The notes under the pieces were generated by a model. That model did not search any database. It was not told the DNA's origin and worked only from the letters and a program-made list of their open reading frames with translations. From assembly GCF_008801475.1 (NCBI RefSeq), contig NZ_VZPP01000001.1, positions 310,001-374,000 on the forward strand: a DNA stretch of 64,000 nucleotides, in the 5' to 3' direction. A program made the position numbers and the translations under genes. The stretch is from Pseudomonas moorei. Its GTDB lineage: Bacteria; Pseudomonadota; Gammaproteobacteria; Pseudomonadales; Pseudomonadaceae. Positions 36,896 through 45,687 of the stretch are shown here, one piece after another (within the stretch, counting starts at the first letter, position 1; every line of letters starts with the position of its first letter).

Positions 36896-38089
36896 ATGAG
36901 CCTTTCCAACGATCCAATCGTCATCGTCAGCGCCGTCCGCACCCCGATGGGTGGTTTTCAGGGCGAGCTGAAAAGCCTGACCGCGCCGCAACTCGGTGCG
37001 GCCGCCATCAAGGCTGCCGTGGAGCGCGCCGGTATCGCTGCGGATGCCGTCGAAGAAGTGTTGTTCGGCTGTGTGCTGTCCGCCGGTCTTGGCCAGGCCC
37101 CGGCACGCCAGGCTGCGCTGGGCGCCGGGCTGGATAAATCGACCCGCTGCACCACCCTGAACAAGATGTGCGGTTCGGGGATGGAAGCGGCGATTCTGGC
37201 CCACGACATGCTGGTCGCCGGCAGCGCCGAGGTGGTCGTCGCCGGGGGCATGGAAAGCATGTCCAATGCACCGTACCTGCTGGACCGCGCCCGCAGCGGT
37301 TATCGCATGGGCCACGGTCGGGTGCTTGACCACATGTTCCTCGACGGCCTCGAAGACGCTTACGACAAGGGCCGCCTGATGGGCACCTTTGCCGAAGATT
37401 GCGCCGAAACCAACGGTTTCAGCCGCGAAGCCCAGGACGCCTTCGCCATCGCCTCGACCACCCGTGCACAGCAGGCAATCAAGGATGGCCGCTTCAAGGA
37501 CGAGATCGTGCCGCTGACCGTGACCGTCGGCAAAGAGCAGGTGACCATCAGCAACGACGAACAGCCGCCAAAGGCCAAGCTGGACAAAATCGCCTCGCTG
37601 AAACCGGCGTTCCGCGACGGCGGCACGGTCACGGCGGCGAACTCCAGTTCGATCTCCGACGGCGCGGCGGCGCTGGTGCTGATGCGCCGTTCCGAGGCCG
37701 ACAAGCGCGGCCTCAAGCCGCTGGCGGTGATTCACGGTCACGCGGCGTTTGCCGATACGCCGGGCCTGTTCCCGGTGGCACCGGTCGGCGCGATCAAGAA
37801 GCTGATGCAGAAAACCGGTTGGTCGCTTGACCAGGTCGATCTGGTCGAAGTCAACGAAGCCTTTGCCGTGGTCAGCCTGGTGACCATGACCCAGCTGGAA
37901 ATTCCCCATGAGAAGGTCAATGTGCACGGCGGTGCCTGCGCCCTCGGCCATCCGATCGGCGCGTCCGGCGCGCGGATTCTCGTGACCTTGCTGTCGGCGT
38001 TGCGCCAGAAAGGCTTGAAGCGCGGCGTTGCGGCCATTTGCATCGGCGGCGGTGAAGCGACGGCCATGGCCGTGGAATGCCTGTACTAG
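36896..38089 (+). CDS. Acetyl-CoA acyltransferase (thiolase), FadAx-like
   Basis: 397 residues. The acyl-accepting Cys92 is in TLNKMCGSGMEA, the base His in CALGHPIGASGAR, and the second Cys in AAICIGGGEA near the end. Placed after the SDR dehydrogenase, it should cleave 2-methylacetoacetyl-CoA with CoA to propionyl-CoA and acetyl-CoA. The length and motifs are also those of acetoacetyl-CoA thiolases, so the exact chain specificity is inferred from the neighbours. A REP pair follows before the next gene. Confidence 0.9.
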   Translation: MSLSNDPIVIVSAVRTPMGGFQGELKSLTAPQLGAAAIKAAVERAGIAADAVEEVLFGCVLSAGLGQAPARQAALGAGLDKSTRCTTLNKMCGSGMEAAILAHDMLVAGSAEVVVAGGMESMSNAPYLLDRARSGYRMGHGRVLDHMFLDGLEDAYDKGRLMGTFAEDCAETNGFSREAQDAFAIASTTRAQQAIKDGRFKDEIVPLTVTVGKEQVTISNDEQPPKAKLDKIASLKPAFRDGGTVTAANSSSISDGAAALVLMRRSEADKRGLKPLAVIHGHAAFADTPGLFPVAPVGAIKKLMQKTGWSLDQVDLVEVNEAFAVVSLVTMTQLEIPHEKVNVHGGACALGHPIGASGARILVTLLSALRQKGLKRGVAAICIGGGEATAMAVECLY

Positions 38090-38100
38090 CTGCGGGACCT

Positions 38101-38204
38101 CTGTAGGAGCGAGCCCGCTCGCGATGGACGTTAACGATTACGCGGGCTGTCTGGATAAACGTGGCGCCCTTGCGTCCATCGCGAGCAGGCTCGCTCCTAC
38201 AGGG
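38101..38204. repeat. Inverted pair of REP elements between thiolase and acyl-CoA dehydrogenase
   Basis: GAGCGAGCCCGCTCGCGATG (within 38101-38130) and ATCGCGAGCAGGCTCGCTCC (within 38174-38204). They divide the acyl-CoA cluster into two parts and could lower expression of the downstream half. Confidence 0.85.
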
Positions 38205-38256
38205 GCCAGTGTTTCAGTCAGGTAGTTGTACGAAGGCTTATTTTTAAGGATTCACC

Positions 38257-39384
38257 ATGATCCCCAATGACGACCAACAACAAATCCGCGACATGGCCCG
38301 GCAATTCGCCGAGGAACGGCTGAAGCCGTTCGCCGCCGAATGGGACCGCGAGCACCGTTTCCCCAAGGAAGCCATCGGTGAGATGGCCGAACTGGGCTTC
38401 TTCGGCATGCTGGTGCCGGAACAGTGGGGCGGTTGCGACACCGGTTACCTGGCCTATGCCATGGCCCTGGAAGAAATCGCCGCCGGCGACGGGGCGTGCT
38501 CGACCATCATGAGCGTGCACAACTCGGTGGGCTGCGTGCCGATCCTCAACTACGGCAACGACGAGCAGAAAGAACGTTTCCTCAAGCCCCTCGCCAGCGG
38601 TGCGATGCTGGGCGCGTTCGCGTTGACCGAACCCCAGGCCGGCTCCGACGCCAGCGGCTTGAAAACCCGTGCACGCCTTGAAGGCGATCACTATGTGCTC
38701 AACGGCTGCAAACAATTCATCACCTCCGGGCAGAACGCCGGGGTGGTGATTGTGTTTGCCGTGACTGATCCGAGTGCCGGCAAACGCGGGATCACCGCGC
38801 TGATCGTGCCGACCGATTCGCCGGGCTACAAAGTCGCGCGGGTCGAAGACAAACTTGGCCAGCACGCCTCCGACACCTGCCAGATCCTCTTCGAAGACGT
38901 GAAAGTCCCGGTGGTCAACCGCCTGGGCGAAGAGGGCGAAGGCTACAAGATCGCCTTGGCCAACCTTGAAGGTGGCCGCGTCGGCATCGCTTCGCAATCG
39001 GTGGGCATGGCCCGCGCGGCATTCGAAGCGGCCCGGGACTACGCCCGCGAACGCGAGAGCTTCGGAAAACCGATCATCGAACATCAGGCGGTAGCCTTCC
39101 GCTTGGCCGACATGGCGACTCAAATTGCCGTTGCCCGGCAAATGGTGCATTACGCGGCCGCCCTGCGTGACAGCGGTAAACCGGCACTGGTCGAAGCGTC
39201 GATGGCGAAGCTGTTCGCCTCGGAAATGGCCGAGAAGGTCTGCTCTTCGGCATTGCAAACGCTCGGCGGTTACGGTTACCTGAACGACTTTCCGCTGGAG
39301 CGGATCTACCGCGACGTGCGGGTCTGCCAGATCTACGAAGGCACCAGCGATATTCAGCGCATGGTTATTTCGCGCAATCTTTGA
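38257..39384 (+). CDS. Short/branched-chain acyl-CoA dehydrogenase
   Basis: 375 residues. Typical segments: [39 protein letters not shown] (FAD-side strand), and the C-terminal catalytic Glu in [17 protein letters not shown]. This is the butyryl/2-methylbutyryl-CoA class, which uses FAD and passes electrons to ETF. With the hydratase 14 bases downstream it would convert 2-methylbutyryl-CoA to tiglyl-CoA. The order dehydrogenase-hydratase after SDR-thiolase is that of P. putida PP_2214 to PP_2217. Confidence 0.9.
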   Translation: MIPNDDQQQIRDMARQFAEERLKPFAAEWDREHRFPKEAIGEMAELGFFGMLVPEQWGGCDTGYLAYAMALEEIAAGDGACSTIMSVHNSVGCVPILNYGNDEQKERFLKPLASGAMLGAFALTEPQAGSDASGLKTRARLEGDHYVLNGCKQFITSGQNAGVVIVFAVTDPSAGKRGITALIVPTDSPGYKVARVEDKLGQHASDTCQILFEDVKVPVVNRLGEEGEGYKIALANLEGGRVGIASQSVGMARAAFEAARDYARERESFGKPIIEHQAVAFRLADMATQIAVARQMVHYAAALRDSGKPALVEASMAKLFASEMAEKVCSSALQTLGGYGYLNDFPLERIYRDVRVCQIYEGTSDIQRMVISRNL

Positions 39385-39398
39385 GAAGGAGTCCATCT

Positions 39399-40172
39399 GT
39401 GAGCTACGAAACGATTTTGCTGGAAACCCACGGCCGTGTGGCCCTGATTACCTTGAACCGCCCGCAAGCGCTGAACGCCTTGAATTCGCAAATCATCGGC
39501 GAACTGAACCACGCCCTTGATGGCCTGGAAGCCGATTCGAACATCGGCTGCATCGTGCTGACCGGCTCGAAAAAAGCCTTTGCCGCCGGTGCCGACATCA
39601 AGGAAATGGCCGAGCTGACCTACCCGCAGATCTACCTCGATGACCTGTTCAGCGACAGCGATCGGGTGGCCAACCGCCGCAAGCCGATCATCGCGGCAGT
39701 TAACGGTTTTGCCCTGGGTGGCGGGTGTGAACTGGCGCTGATGTGCGATTTCATCCTGGCCGGCGACAATGCAAAGTTCGGGCAGCCGGAAATCAACCTC
39801 GGCGTGCTGCCAGGCATGGGCGGCACCCAGCGCCTGACCCGCGCCGTGGGCAAGGCCAAGGCCATGGAAATGTGCCTGAGCGGGCGTTTGATCGACGCCG
39901 TGGAAGCGGAGCGTTGCGGGATCGTGGCGCGGATCGTGCCAAGCGATGAGCTGCTGGACGAGGCCTTGAAAGTCGCAGCGTTGATCGCCAAAAAGTCGCT
40001 GCCGATCGCCATGATGGTCAAGGAAAGCGTGAACCGTGCCTTTGAAGTTAGCCTGTCGGAAGGCGTGCGCTTTGAACGTCGGGTGTTCCATGCGGCCTTT
40101 GCGACCCAGGATCAGAAGGAAGGCATGGCGGCGTTCATTGCCAAGCGTGAGGCTGAGTTCCAGGGCAAGTAA
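39399..40172 (+). CDS. Enoyl-CoA hydratase
   Basis: 257 residues, crotonase family. The oxyanion-hole segments are [13 protein letters not shown] and [19 protein letters not shown]; the two catalytic Glu residues appear in this second segment and in [20 protein letters not shown], as in true hydratases. The start is a GTG at 39399 with GAAGGAG eight bases upstream. It would hydrate tiglyl-CoA to 2-methyl-3-hydroxybutyryl-CoA, the substrate of the SDR encoded upstream. Confidence 0.92.
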   Translation: MSYETILLETHGRVALITLNRPQALNALNSQIIGELNHALDGLEADSNIGCIVLTGSKKAFAAGADIKEMAELTYPQIYLDDLFSDSDRVANRRKPIIAAVNGFALGGGCELALMCDFILAGDNAKFGQPEINLGVLPGMGGTQRLTRAVGKAKAMEMCLSGRLIDAVEAERCGIVARIVPSDELLDEALKVAALIAKKSLPIAMMVKESVNRAFEVSLSEGVRFERRVFHAAFATQDQKEGMAAFIAKREAEFQGK

Positions 40173-40190
40173 TGCGGCGTTTTTGCTGAC

Positions 40191-40286
40191 GCCATCGCGG
40201 GCAAGCCCGCTCCCACAGTAGGTTTTGGGTGTGCCGCGGATTTTCTGCGCACCGAAACACCTGTGGGAGCGGGCTTGCCCGCGATG
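40191..40286. repeat. Inverted pair of REP elements after the enoyl-CoA hydratase
   Basis: CATCGCGGGCAAGCCCGCTC (from about 40193) faces GAGCGGGCTTGCCCGCGATG (ending 40286), near-perfect complements of each other. Confidence 0.87.
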
Positions 40287-40352
40287 TTTCTAAGGCTTGC
40301 GCAGCCCAGCTATTCTTGTCGACCAACGTGAACAAAATCAGCGGAGGTTGTC

Positions 40353-41228
40353 ATGCGTATCGGATTTATCGGGCTGGGCTCCATGGGCAAGGGCATGGCG
40401 ACCAATCTGCTCAAGGCCGGTCATCAACTGCTGGTGTGGAACCGCAGTCAGGAGGCGGTCGAGAGTCTGGTCAAGCAGGGCGCCATCGCAACCAGGCACC
40501 CGACCGAGGCATTCGTTGCCGACGTCGTGATCAGCATGCTCGCTGACGATACCGTAACCCGCACCGTCCTCATCGAAAGCGGCGCCCTGGCGTCGAGCAA
40601 GCCGGGTTTGATTCACTTGAGCATGGCCACACTGTCCGTGGCGTTCGTTCGGGAAATGGCCGAGTTACACGCCAGCGCAGGTGTCGAACTGATTGCCGCG
40701 CCGGTGTTTGGTCGTAACGATCTGGCCGAGTCCGGCATGCTCAACATTGTCGTCGCCGGTCCGCAAGGGGCCATTGCCAAGGTCCAGCCGCTGCTGGACG
40801 TGCTGGGGCAGAAAACCTGGCCGATGGGCGAAGATCCGGTCAGCGCCAGCGTGCTCAAAATCGCCACCAACATGATGTTGATCAGTGCCATTGAAGCCAC
40901 GGGCGAAGCGATGGCGTTGAGTCAGAGCTATGGGGTGGCCAACAATGATTTCGTCGATTTCATTACCGGCACCTTGTTTTCAGCGCCGGCCTACAAGGTC
41001 TACGGGCCGAAGATCGCCCGACGTGAAACCGAAGGCGCAGGGTTCACCTTGCGCCTGGGCTTGAAGGATGTGGGGTTGGCGTTGAAGGCCGGGGAGCCGA
41101 ATCACGTGCCGTTGCCGTTTGCCAGCGTGCTACGTGACAACCTGCTGGACGCGGTGGCGCTGGGGCAGGGCGAGAACGATCTGGCGGCGCTGGGGGTGAG
41201 GGCGATCAAGCGCTCCGGGCAGGAATAA
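40353..41228 (+). CDS. Beta-hydroxyacid dehydrogenase family oxidoreductase (MmsB-like)
   Basis: 291 residues. The Rossmann motif GFIGLGSMGKGMATNLLKAGH is at the N-terminus and the catalytic Lys in LKIATNMMLISAIEATGEAM near residue 170. The family includes 3-hydroxyisobutyrate dehydrogenase (MmsB). The substrate signature usually written DAPVSGG is AAPVFGRNDLAESG here, so the substrate may differ from 3-hydroxyisobutyrate. The position, beside an acyl-CoA dehydrogenase and a 3-hydroxyisobutyryl-CoA hydrolase, fits valine breakdown, but the altered signature lowers confidence. MmsA is not in the window. Confidence 0.75.
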   Translation: MRIGFIGLGSMGKGMATNLLKAGHQLLVWNRSQEAVESLVKQGAIATRHPTEAFVADVVISMLADDTVTRTVLIESGALASSKPGLIHLSMATLSVAFVREMAELHASAGVELIAAPVFGRNDLAESGMLNIVVAGPQGAIAKVQPLLDVLGQKTWPMGEDPVSASVLKIATNMMLISAIEATGEAMALSQSYGVANNDFVDFITGTLFSAPAYKVYGPKIARRETEGAGFTLRLGLKDVGLALKAGEPNHVPLPFASVLRDNLLDAVALGQGENDLAALGVRAIKRSGQE

Positions 41229-41251
41229 ACCCGATGTGCCATTCTCGCTGA

Positions 41252-41318
41252 CGCCTTCGCTGGCAAGCCAGCTCCCGGGATTTGCGTCCCCCTGCAGGAG
41301 CTGGCTTGCCAGCGAAGC
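41252..41318. repeat. Inverted pair of REP elements, TGGCAAGCCAGC type
   Basis: CTTCGCTGGCAAGCCAGCTC (from about 41254) and GAGCTGGCTTGCCAGCGAAG (ending 41318) are exact complements and could form one long hairpin between the convergent oxidoreductase and acyl-CoA dehydrogenase genes. Confidence 0.87.
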
Positions 41319-41329
41319 TTTTCAGGGCA

Positions 41330-42481
41330 TCAGACCAAATAATTCTTCAGTTCACGGGCAATCACCATCCGCTGAATCTCGCTCGATCCTTCATAGATTT
41401 GCGTGATGCGCGCATCCCGGTAGTACTTCTCCACCGGATAGTCTTCCAGGTACCCGTAGCCGCCATGAATCTGAATCGCCGAGGAGCAGACCTTCTCGGC
41501 CATTTCCGAGGCGAACAGTTTGGCTTGCGAAGCCTCCGACAGACAGGGTTTGCCGGCTGTACGCAGGCGCGCCGCGTGCAGGATCAGCAATCGTGCGGCA
41601 TTCAATTGCATGTGCATGTCGGCCAGCAGGTTGGCGATGCTCTGGTGCTCGATGATCGGCTTGTCGAACTGCACGCGTTCGCGGGCGTAGGCGAGCGCCG
41701 CTTCAAAGGCCGCACGGGCAATGCCCAGGGCCTGGGCGGCGATGCCGATGCGTCCGCCTTCAAGGTTGGACAGGGCGATGGCCAGGCCTTTGCCGCGTTC
41801 ACCCAGCAGGTTGGCCTCGGGAATGCTGCAGTTGTTCAGGGTCACGGCGCAGGTGTCGGAAGCACGGATGCCCATCTTGTGTTCCGTGCGATCGACGATG
41901 AAGCCAGCGGTGTCGGTGGGCACCAGAAACGCTGAGATACCGCGCTTGCCCAGGTCCGGGTCGGTCACGGCAAACACGATTGCCAGCTTTGCCCGTTTAC
42001 CGTTGCTGACGAACTGCTTGGCACCGTTGATCACCCATTGGCCGTCGCGCAGTTCGGCGCGGGTGCGCAGATTGTGCGCTTCGGAGCCGGCCTGGGGTTC
42101 GGTCAGGCAGAAACAGCCGATGGTCTGGCCGCTGGCGAGATCCGCGAGCCAGGTCTGCTTTTGTTCTTCAGTGCCGTAGTTGAGCACCGGCCCGCAGCCC
42201 ACCGAGTTGTGGATACTCATGAAGGCGCCGGTCGCGCCGTCGCCGGCCGAGATTTCTTCTACCGCCAGGGCGTAGGCCACGTAGTCGACGTAGGTGCCAC
42301 CCCATTCCTCGGGCACCACCATGCCCAGCAAGCCCAGTTCCCCCATCTTCGCCACCAGGCCATCGTCGATCCAGCCGGCTTTTTCCCAGGCCTGGGCGTG
42401 GGGGGCGATTTCGCCACGGGCGAAGTCCCGGGCCATATCGCGGATCATCACTTGCTCTTCGCTCAATTCGATATCGTGCAT
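41330..42481 (-). CDS. Acyl-CoA dehydrogenase, isobutyryl-CoA dehydrogenase-like
   Basis: 383 residues with the usual acyl-CoA dehydrogenase segments: [40 protein letters not shown] and the catalytic Glu in [22 protein letters not shown]. It follows the 3-hydroxyisobutyryl-CoA hydrolase gene after 3 bases and would oxidise isobutyryl-CoA to methacrylyl-CoA. It differs from the plus-strand dehydrogenase at 38.3 kb and so is not a recent duplicate. Specificity is inferred from context. Confidence 0.87.
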   Translation of the reverse strand: MHDIELSEEQVMIRDMARDFARGEIAPHAQAWEKAGWIDDGLVAKMGELGLLGMVVPEEWGGTYVDYVAYALAVEEISAGDGATGAFMSIHNSVGCGPVLNYGTEEQKQTWLADLASGQTIGCFCLTEPQAGSEAHNLRTRAELRDGQWVINGAKQFVSNGKRAKLAIVFAVTDPDLGKRGISAFLVPTDTAGFIVDRTEHKMGIRASDTCAVTLNNCSIPEANLLGERGKGLAIALSNLEGGRIGIAAQALGIARAAFEAALAYARERVQFDKPIIEHQSIANLLADMHMQLNAARLLILHAARLRTAGKPCLSEASQAKLFASEMAEKVCSSAIQIHGGYGYLEDYPVEKYYRDARITQIYEGSSEIQRMVIARELKNYLV

Positions 42482-42484
42482 GAC

Positions 42485-43591
42485 TCAGCTCCCGCTCTCA
42501 TCGAAACCCTGGAAGAAACTCGCGACATGCCCGGCGTCCAGCGCCTGCAAGGTGGGCGGGTTCCAGCGTGGTTGTTTGTCTTTGTCGATCAACAAGGCGC
42601 GCACGCCTTCGATCAGGTCGCCGCGCTCGAACCACTGGCGGTCCAGGTGCAGCTCAAGGGCGAAGCAGTGTTCCAGGCTCAGGTGCCGACCGCGCCGCAG
42701 CATTTCCAGGGTCACGCCCATGGCCAGCGGAGAGCGGGTTTCCAGAAGGTCCGCGGTGGTCGTGGCCCACTCATGGCTGTCGGCGACCGTTACGGCGCGC
42801 AGTTGCTCCACAATACTCGGCACATCGGGCAGGGCGAAGAAGTGATCGATGGCCGGACGCAGCGCCGCTAAAGGCGCGTCCGGTAGTTGTTGCACCGCGA
42901 GTTTCGCCAGCAGGCCCTGAAGGTCCTTGAGTGGGGTATCGCGCCATTCCAGATGATCGAGTTTTTCGTCGAGCGTGCCGAGTTTGCTGCTGTCCAGATA
43001 CCAGTCGGCGAGGCCGCAATAGAGCGCGTCGGCCGCACGGATCTGCACGCCGCTGACGCCCAGGTAAATCCCCAGTTCGCCGGGAATGCGCGGCAGGAAG
43101 TAACTGCCGCCGACGTCCGGGAAGTAGCCGATGCCGACTTCCGGCATGGCCAGACGGCTCTTCTCGGTGATCACACGCAAATCCGCACCCTGGACCAGGC
43201 CCATGCCACCGCCAAGGACAAAACCGTCCATCAGCGCCAGCACCGGTTTGCGGTAATGGTGGATTGCGAGGTCCAGGGCGTATTCCTCGACGAAGAAGTC
43301 CTGGTGCAGGGTGTCGCCGCTTTTGAAACTGTCGTACAGCGAACGAATGTCGCCGCCGGCACAGAAGGCCTTTTCACCGGCACCGCGCAGGACGACGGCG
43401 TGCACCTGCGGATCCTCTGCCCAGGTGTCGAGCTGGCATTGCAGGGTGCGGACCATGTCCAGGGTGAGGGCGTTGAGGCCGGCGGGGCGGTTGAGGGTCA
43501 GGTGACCGATGTGGTTGCGTACCTCGGCCAGCACTTCGTTTTGCCTGGCATCCATGGACGGAGTCCCCGGAGAAGAAACCTGAGCAGTCAT
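42485..43591 (-). CDS. 3-hydroxyisobutyryl-CoA hydrolase
   Basis: 368 residues, the long crotonase form typical of HIBCH rather than the 260-residue hydratases. Signatures: LRGAGEKAFCAGGDIRSLYD, LALMDGFVLGGGMGLVQGAD and MPEVGIGYFPDVGGSYFLPR. It splits 3-hydroxyisobutyryl-CoA to 3-hydroxyisobutyrate and CoA in valine breakdown, removing toxic methacrylyl-CoA by pull-through. The ATG at 43591 has GGGAG at good spacing; the GTG one codon earlier is less likely. First gene of a two-gene unit. Confidence 0.9.
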   Translation of the reverse strand: MTAQVSSPGTPSMDARQNEVLAEVRNHIGHLTLNRPAGLNALTLDMVRTLQCQLDTWAEDPQVHAVVLRGAGEKAFCAGGDIRSLYDSFKSGDTLHQDFFVEEYALDLAIHHYRKPVLALMDGFVLGGGMGLVQGADLRVITEKSRLAMPEVGIGYFPDVGGSYFLPRIPGELGIYLGVSGVQIRAADALYCGLADWYLDSSKLGTLDEKLDHLEWRDTPLKDLQGLLAKLAVQQLPDAPLAALRPAIDHFFALPDVPSIVEQLRAVTVADSHEWATTTADLLETRSPLAMGVTLEMLRRGRHLSLEHCFALELHLDRQWFERGDLIEGVRALLIDKDKQPRWNPPTLQALDAGHVASFFQGFDESGS

Positions 43592-44117
43592 CACTAACTC
43601 CCTGCTTTTATTGTTCTTTATTGAGAAGCTCGCGCGCGAGCGATGCAGGATCGTAACAGTGCAAATTTGTGATGTACAACCGGGATATGTGCAGGTGCTT
43701 CCTGCATTTATGCCTCATGGGTAAATCAAGAGATACCCACCTTCGCCTGCTCTCGCGGGGGCGCGCATGGCAGAGGTGGCGCTGGCGAAGGCTGTGATCC
43801 GTGGATATTCCAACCCCAACGGCCGCCGACGACAGAATCGGCTGTGACGGTCCCTCGTTCAGCGTACTTGGGCTGTTTGAACAGGGGCTTACGACACCAG
43901 CCCCGTGCCCGCAATTGGCATTCTGACGGTCCGTTTCAAGCACTGCCCAGGCAAGACTGGAAACGGGCTGCATCCCGACGGCTGATCCCATTCGGTCGAA
44001 AACAACAACAAATACGGCTGCGGTGAAGACCGCATCGACTCTCTGCCCCTGTCAAAAAGTGTGGTCCGACGCAGGCGCCGGATCGCGATAAATCCAAATA
44101 ATCCGGGACTCAAGAAG
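43592..44117. other. Divergent intergenic region
   Basis: 526 bases between the hydrolase and the ABC-transporter operon. The open frames here have no binding site and odd composition, so I see no gene. It holds a candidate minus-strand promoter with a palindrome near 43.63-43.68 kb; the plus-strand promoter for the transporter could not be placed. Confidence 0.6.
43628..43679 (-). promoter_or_regulatory. Candidate promoter and operator of the hydrolase-dehydrogenase unit
   Basis: TTGTAC (43679-43674), 17 bases, TTACGA (43656-43651), read on the minus strand. Just beyond, at about the start of transcription, lies the perfect 14-base palindrome GCTCGCGCGCGAGC (43628-43641), well placed for a repressor. 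The binding protein is unknown. Confidence 0.45.
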
Positions 44118-44897
44118 ATGTACATCAAATGGCTGACTTTGCCGGCACTCGCGTTGCTCTGCTGCACCACCGGCGCCAACGCCAAGGAATGGAAGGAGCT
44201 GCGATTTGGCGTCAACCCAAGCTACCCACCCTTTGAATCCACCACGGCCGATGGCGGTGTACAGGGCTTTGGCGTGGATCTGGGCAATGCAATATGTGCC
44301 GAGCTGAAGCTCACCTGCGTGTGGGTCAGCAATGATTTCGACGGGCTGATTCCAGGGCTCAAGGCCGGCAAGTTCGATGCCATCGAGTCCTCGATGACCG
44401 TTACCGACGCGCGTAAAAAACAGATCGACTTTACCGATCGCCTGTACGCCGGACCGACCGCCATCGTTACCCGCAAAGACTCCGGATTGCTGCCTACCGC
44501 CGAGTCGCTGCGTGGCAAAACCATCGGTTACATGCAGGGCACGATTCAGGAAACCTACGCCAAGGCCAAACTGGCGCCGGGCGGGGTCAAGCTGCGGGCC
44601 TATCAGAATCAGGATCAAGTCTACGCCGACCTGGTCTATGGCCGTCTCGACGCTTCGATCCAGGACAAGCTGCAAGCACAAATGAGCTTCCTCACCTCGC
44701 CGCAAGGGGCGGATTTCCAGAACAGCGAAGGCATCAGTGACCCGCTGGTGCCCTCGGAAATCGCCATCGGCGTGCGCAAGGACAACGAGGAACTCAAAGG
44801 CATGCTCAATGCCGCCATCAAGGCCCTGCACGACAAGGGCATCTATGCGCAGATCCAGCAGAAACACTTCGGCGATCTGGACCTCTACAACAACTGA
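44118..44897 (+). CDS. ABC transporter substrate-binding protein for a basic amino acid
   Basis: 259 residues. A Sec signal peptide (MYIKWLTLPALALLCCTTGANA) precedes a family-3 periplasmic binding domain: LRFGVNPSYPPFESTTADG, GFGVDLGNAICAELKLTCVW, FDGLIPGLKAGKFDAIESSM, TDARKKQIDFTDRLYAGPTA. These match the HisJ/ArtJ/AotJ group that binds arginine, ornithine, lysine or histidine. I chose the ATG at 44118 because it begins the signal. The operon also holds two permeases, an ATPase and an Lrp regulator; the CtlX-like and AstA-like enzymes lie just after a terminator. The ligand is therefore probably citrulline, ornithine or arginine-like. Confidence 0.9.
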   Translation: MYIKWLTLPALALLCCTTGANAKEWKELRFGVNPSYPPFESTTADGGVQGFGVDLGNAICAELKLTCVWVSNDFDGLIPGLKAGKFDAIESSMTVTDARKKQIDFTDRLYAGPTAIVTRKDSGLLPTAESLRGKTIGYMQGTIQETYAKAKLAPGGVKLRAYQNQDQVYADLVYGRLDASIQDKLQAQMSFLTSPQGADFQNSEGISDPLVPSEIAIGVRKDNEELKGMLNAAIKALHDKGIYAQIQQKHFGDLDLYNN

Positions 44898-44961
44898 TCC
44901 CGTACCTCGACGGTTACTCAGTGGCAGTGATCGTCGAGGGACATCAAGACAGGTGACTGCT

Positions 44962-45687
44962 GTGAACTCCTTCCTGAATATTCCGGGGGTCGATCTTTCG
45001 GCCCTGCAAGGTTATGGCCCGTTGTTGCTGCATGGCACTTGGGTCACCCTCAAACTGGCGGCGCTGGCGCTCCTGGTGAGCATGGCGCTGGGGCTGCTCG
45101 GCGCGGCGGCCAAACTGTCGCCGCTGAAGTTGCTCAACCTGCCGGCGACCTTTTATACAACCCTTATTCGCGGCGTGCCGGACCTGGTGTTAATGCTGCT
45201 GATTTTCTACAGCCTGCAAGGCTGGCTGACCGGCGTGACCGAGGCCATGGGTTGGCCCTACATGGAAATCGACCCCTTCGTGGCCGGCATCGTCACGCTC
45301 GGATTTATCTACGGCGCGTACTTCACCGAGACCTTTCGCGGGGCGATTCTGAGTGTGCCGTGCGGCCAGCAGGCAGCCGGCGCGTGTTTTGGCCTGAATC
45401 GCTGGCAGCGTTTTCGTTTTGTCGTGTTCCCGCAAATGATGCGTTTTGCCTTGCCGAGCCTGGGCAACAACTGGCTGGTGTTGCTCAAGGCCACGGCGCT
45501 GGTGTCGATCATCGGCTTGTCGGACCTGGTCAAAGTGGCGCAGGAGGCCGGTAAAAGTACGTTCAACATGCTTGATTTCCTGCTGCTGGCCGCGGCGCTT
45601 TATCTGCTGATCACCAGCGCGTCGAACTACGTACTGCGCGTGCTGGAGCGACGCTACAACCAGGGCGTACGGGGGATGGCGCGATGA
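44962..45687 (+). CDS. ABC amino-acid permease, HisQ/AotQ type
   Basis: 241 residues with about five membrane segments. The start is GTG at 44962, with AGGTGA five bases before it. The loop contacting the ATPase is seen in TFRGAILSVPCGQQAAGACFGLNRWQRFRFVVFPQ, with the Gly of the EAA motif in the usual place. It pairs with the next permease, whose ATG overlaps its TGA by 4 bases, to form the membrane channel. Confidence 0.9.
   Translation: MNSFLNIPGVDLSALQGYGPLLLHGTWVTLKLAALALLVSMALGLLGAAAKLSPLKLLNLPATFYTTLIRGVPDLVLMLLIFYSLQGWLTGVTEAMGWPYMEIDPFVAGIVTLGFIYGAYFTETFRGAILSVPCGQQAAGACFGLNRWQRFRFVVFPQMMRFALPSLGNNWLVLLKATALVSIIGLSDLVKVAQEAGKSTFNMLDFLLLAAALYLLITSASNYVLRVLERRYNQGVRGMAR

Noticed and set aside
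36041..37951. 636-codon open frame opposite the SDR and thiolase genes
   Set aside because: It spans two real genes on the other strand and has no family motif or binding site.
4703..41318. REP clusters as a CRISPR array
   Set aside because: Copies are palindromic, irregularly spaced and in both orientations, with no constant repeat-spacer pattern and no cas genes.
43608..43991. 127-codon frame upstream of the hydrolase gene
   Set aside because: Covers the predicted promoter and palindrome, has poor codon pattern and no motif.
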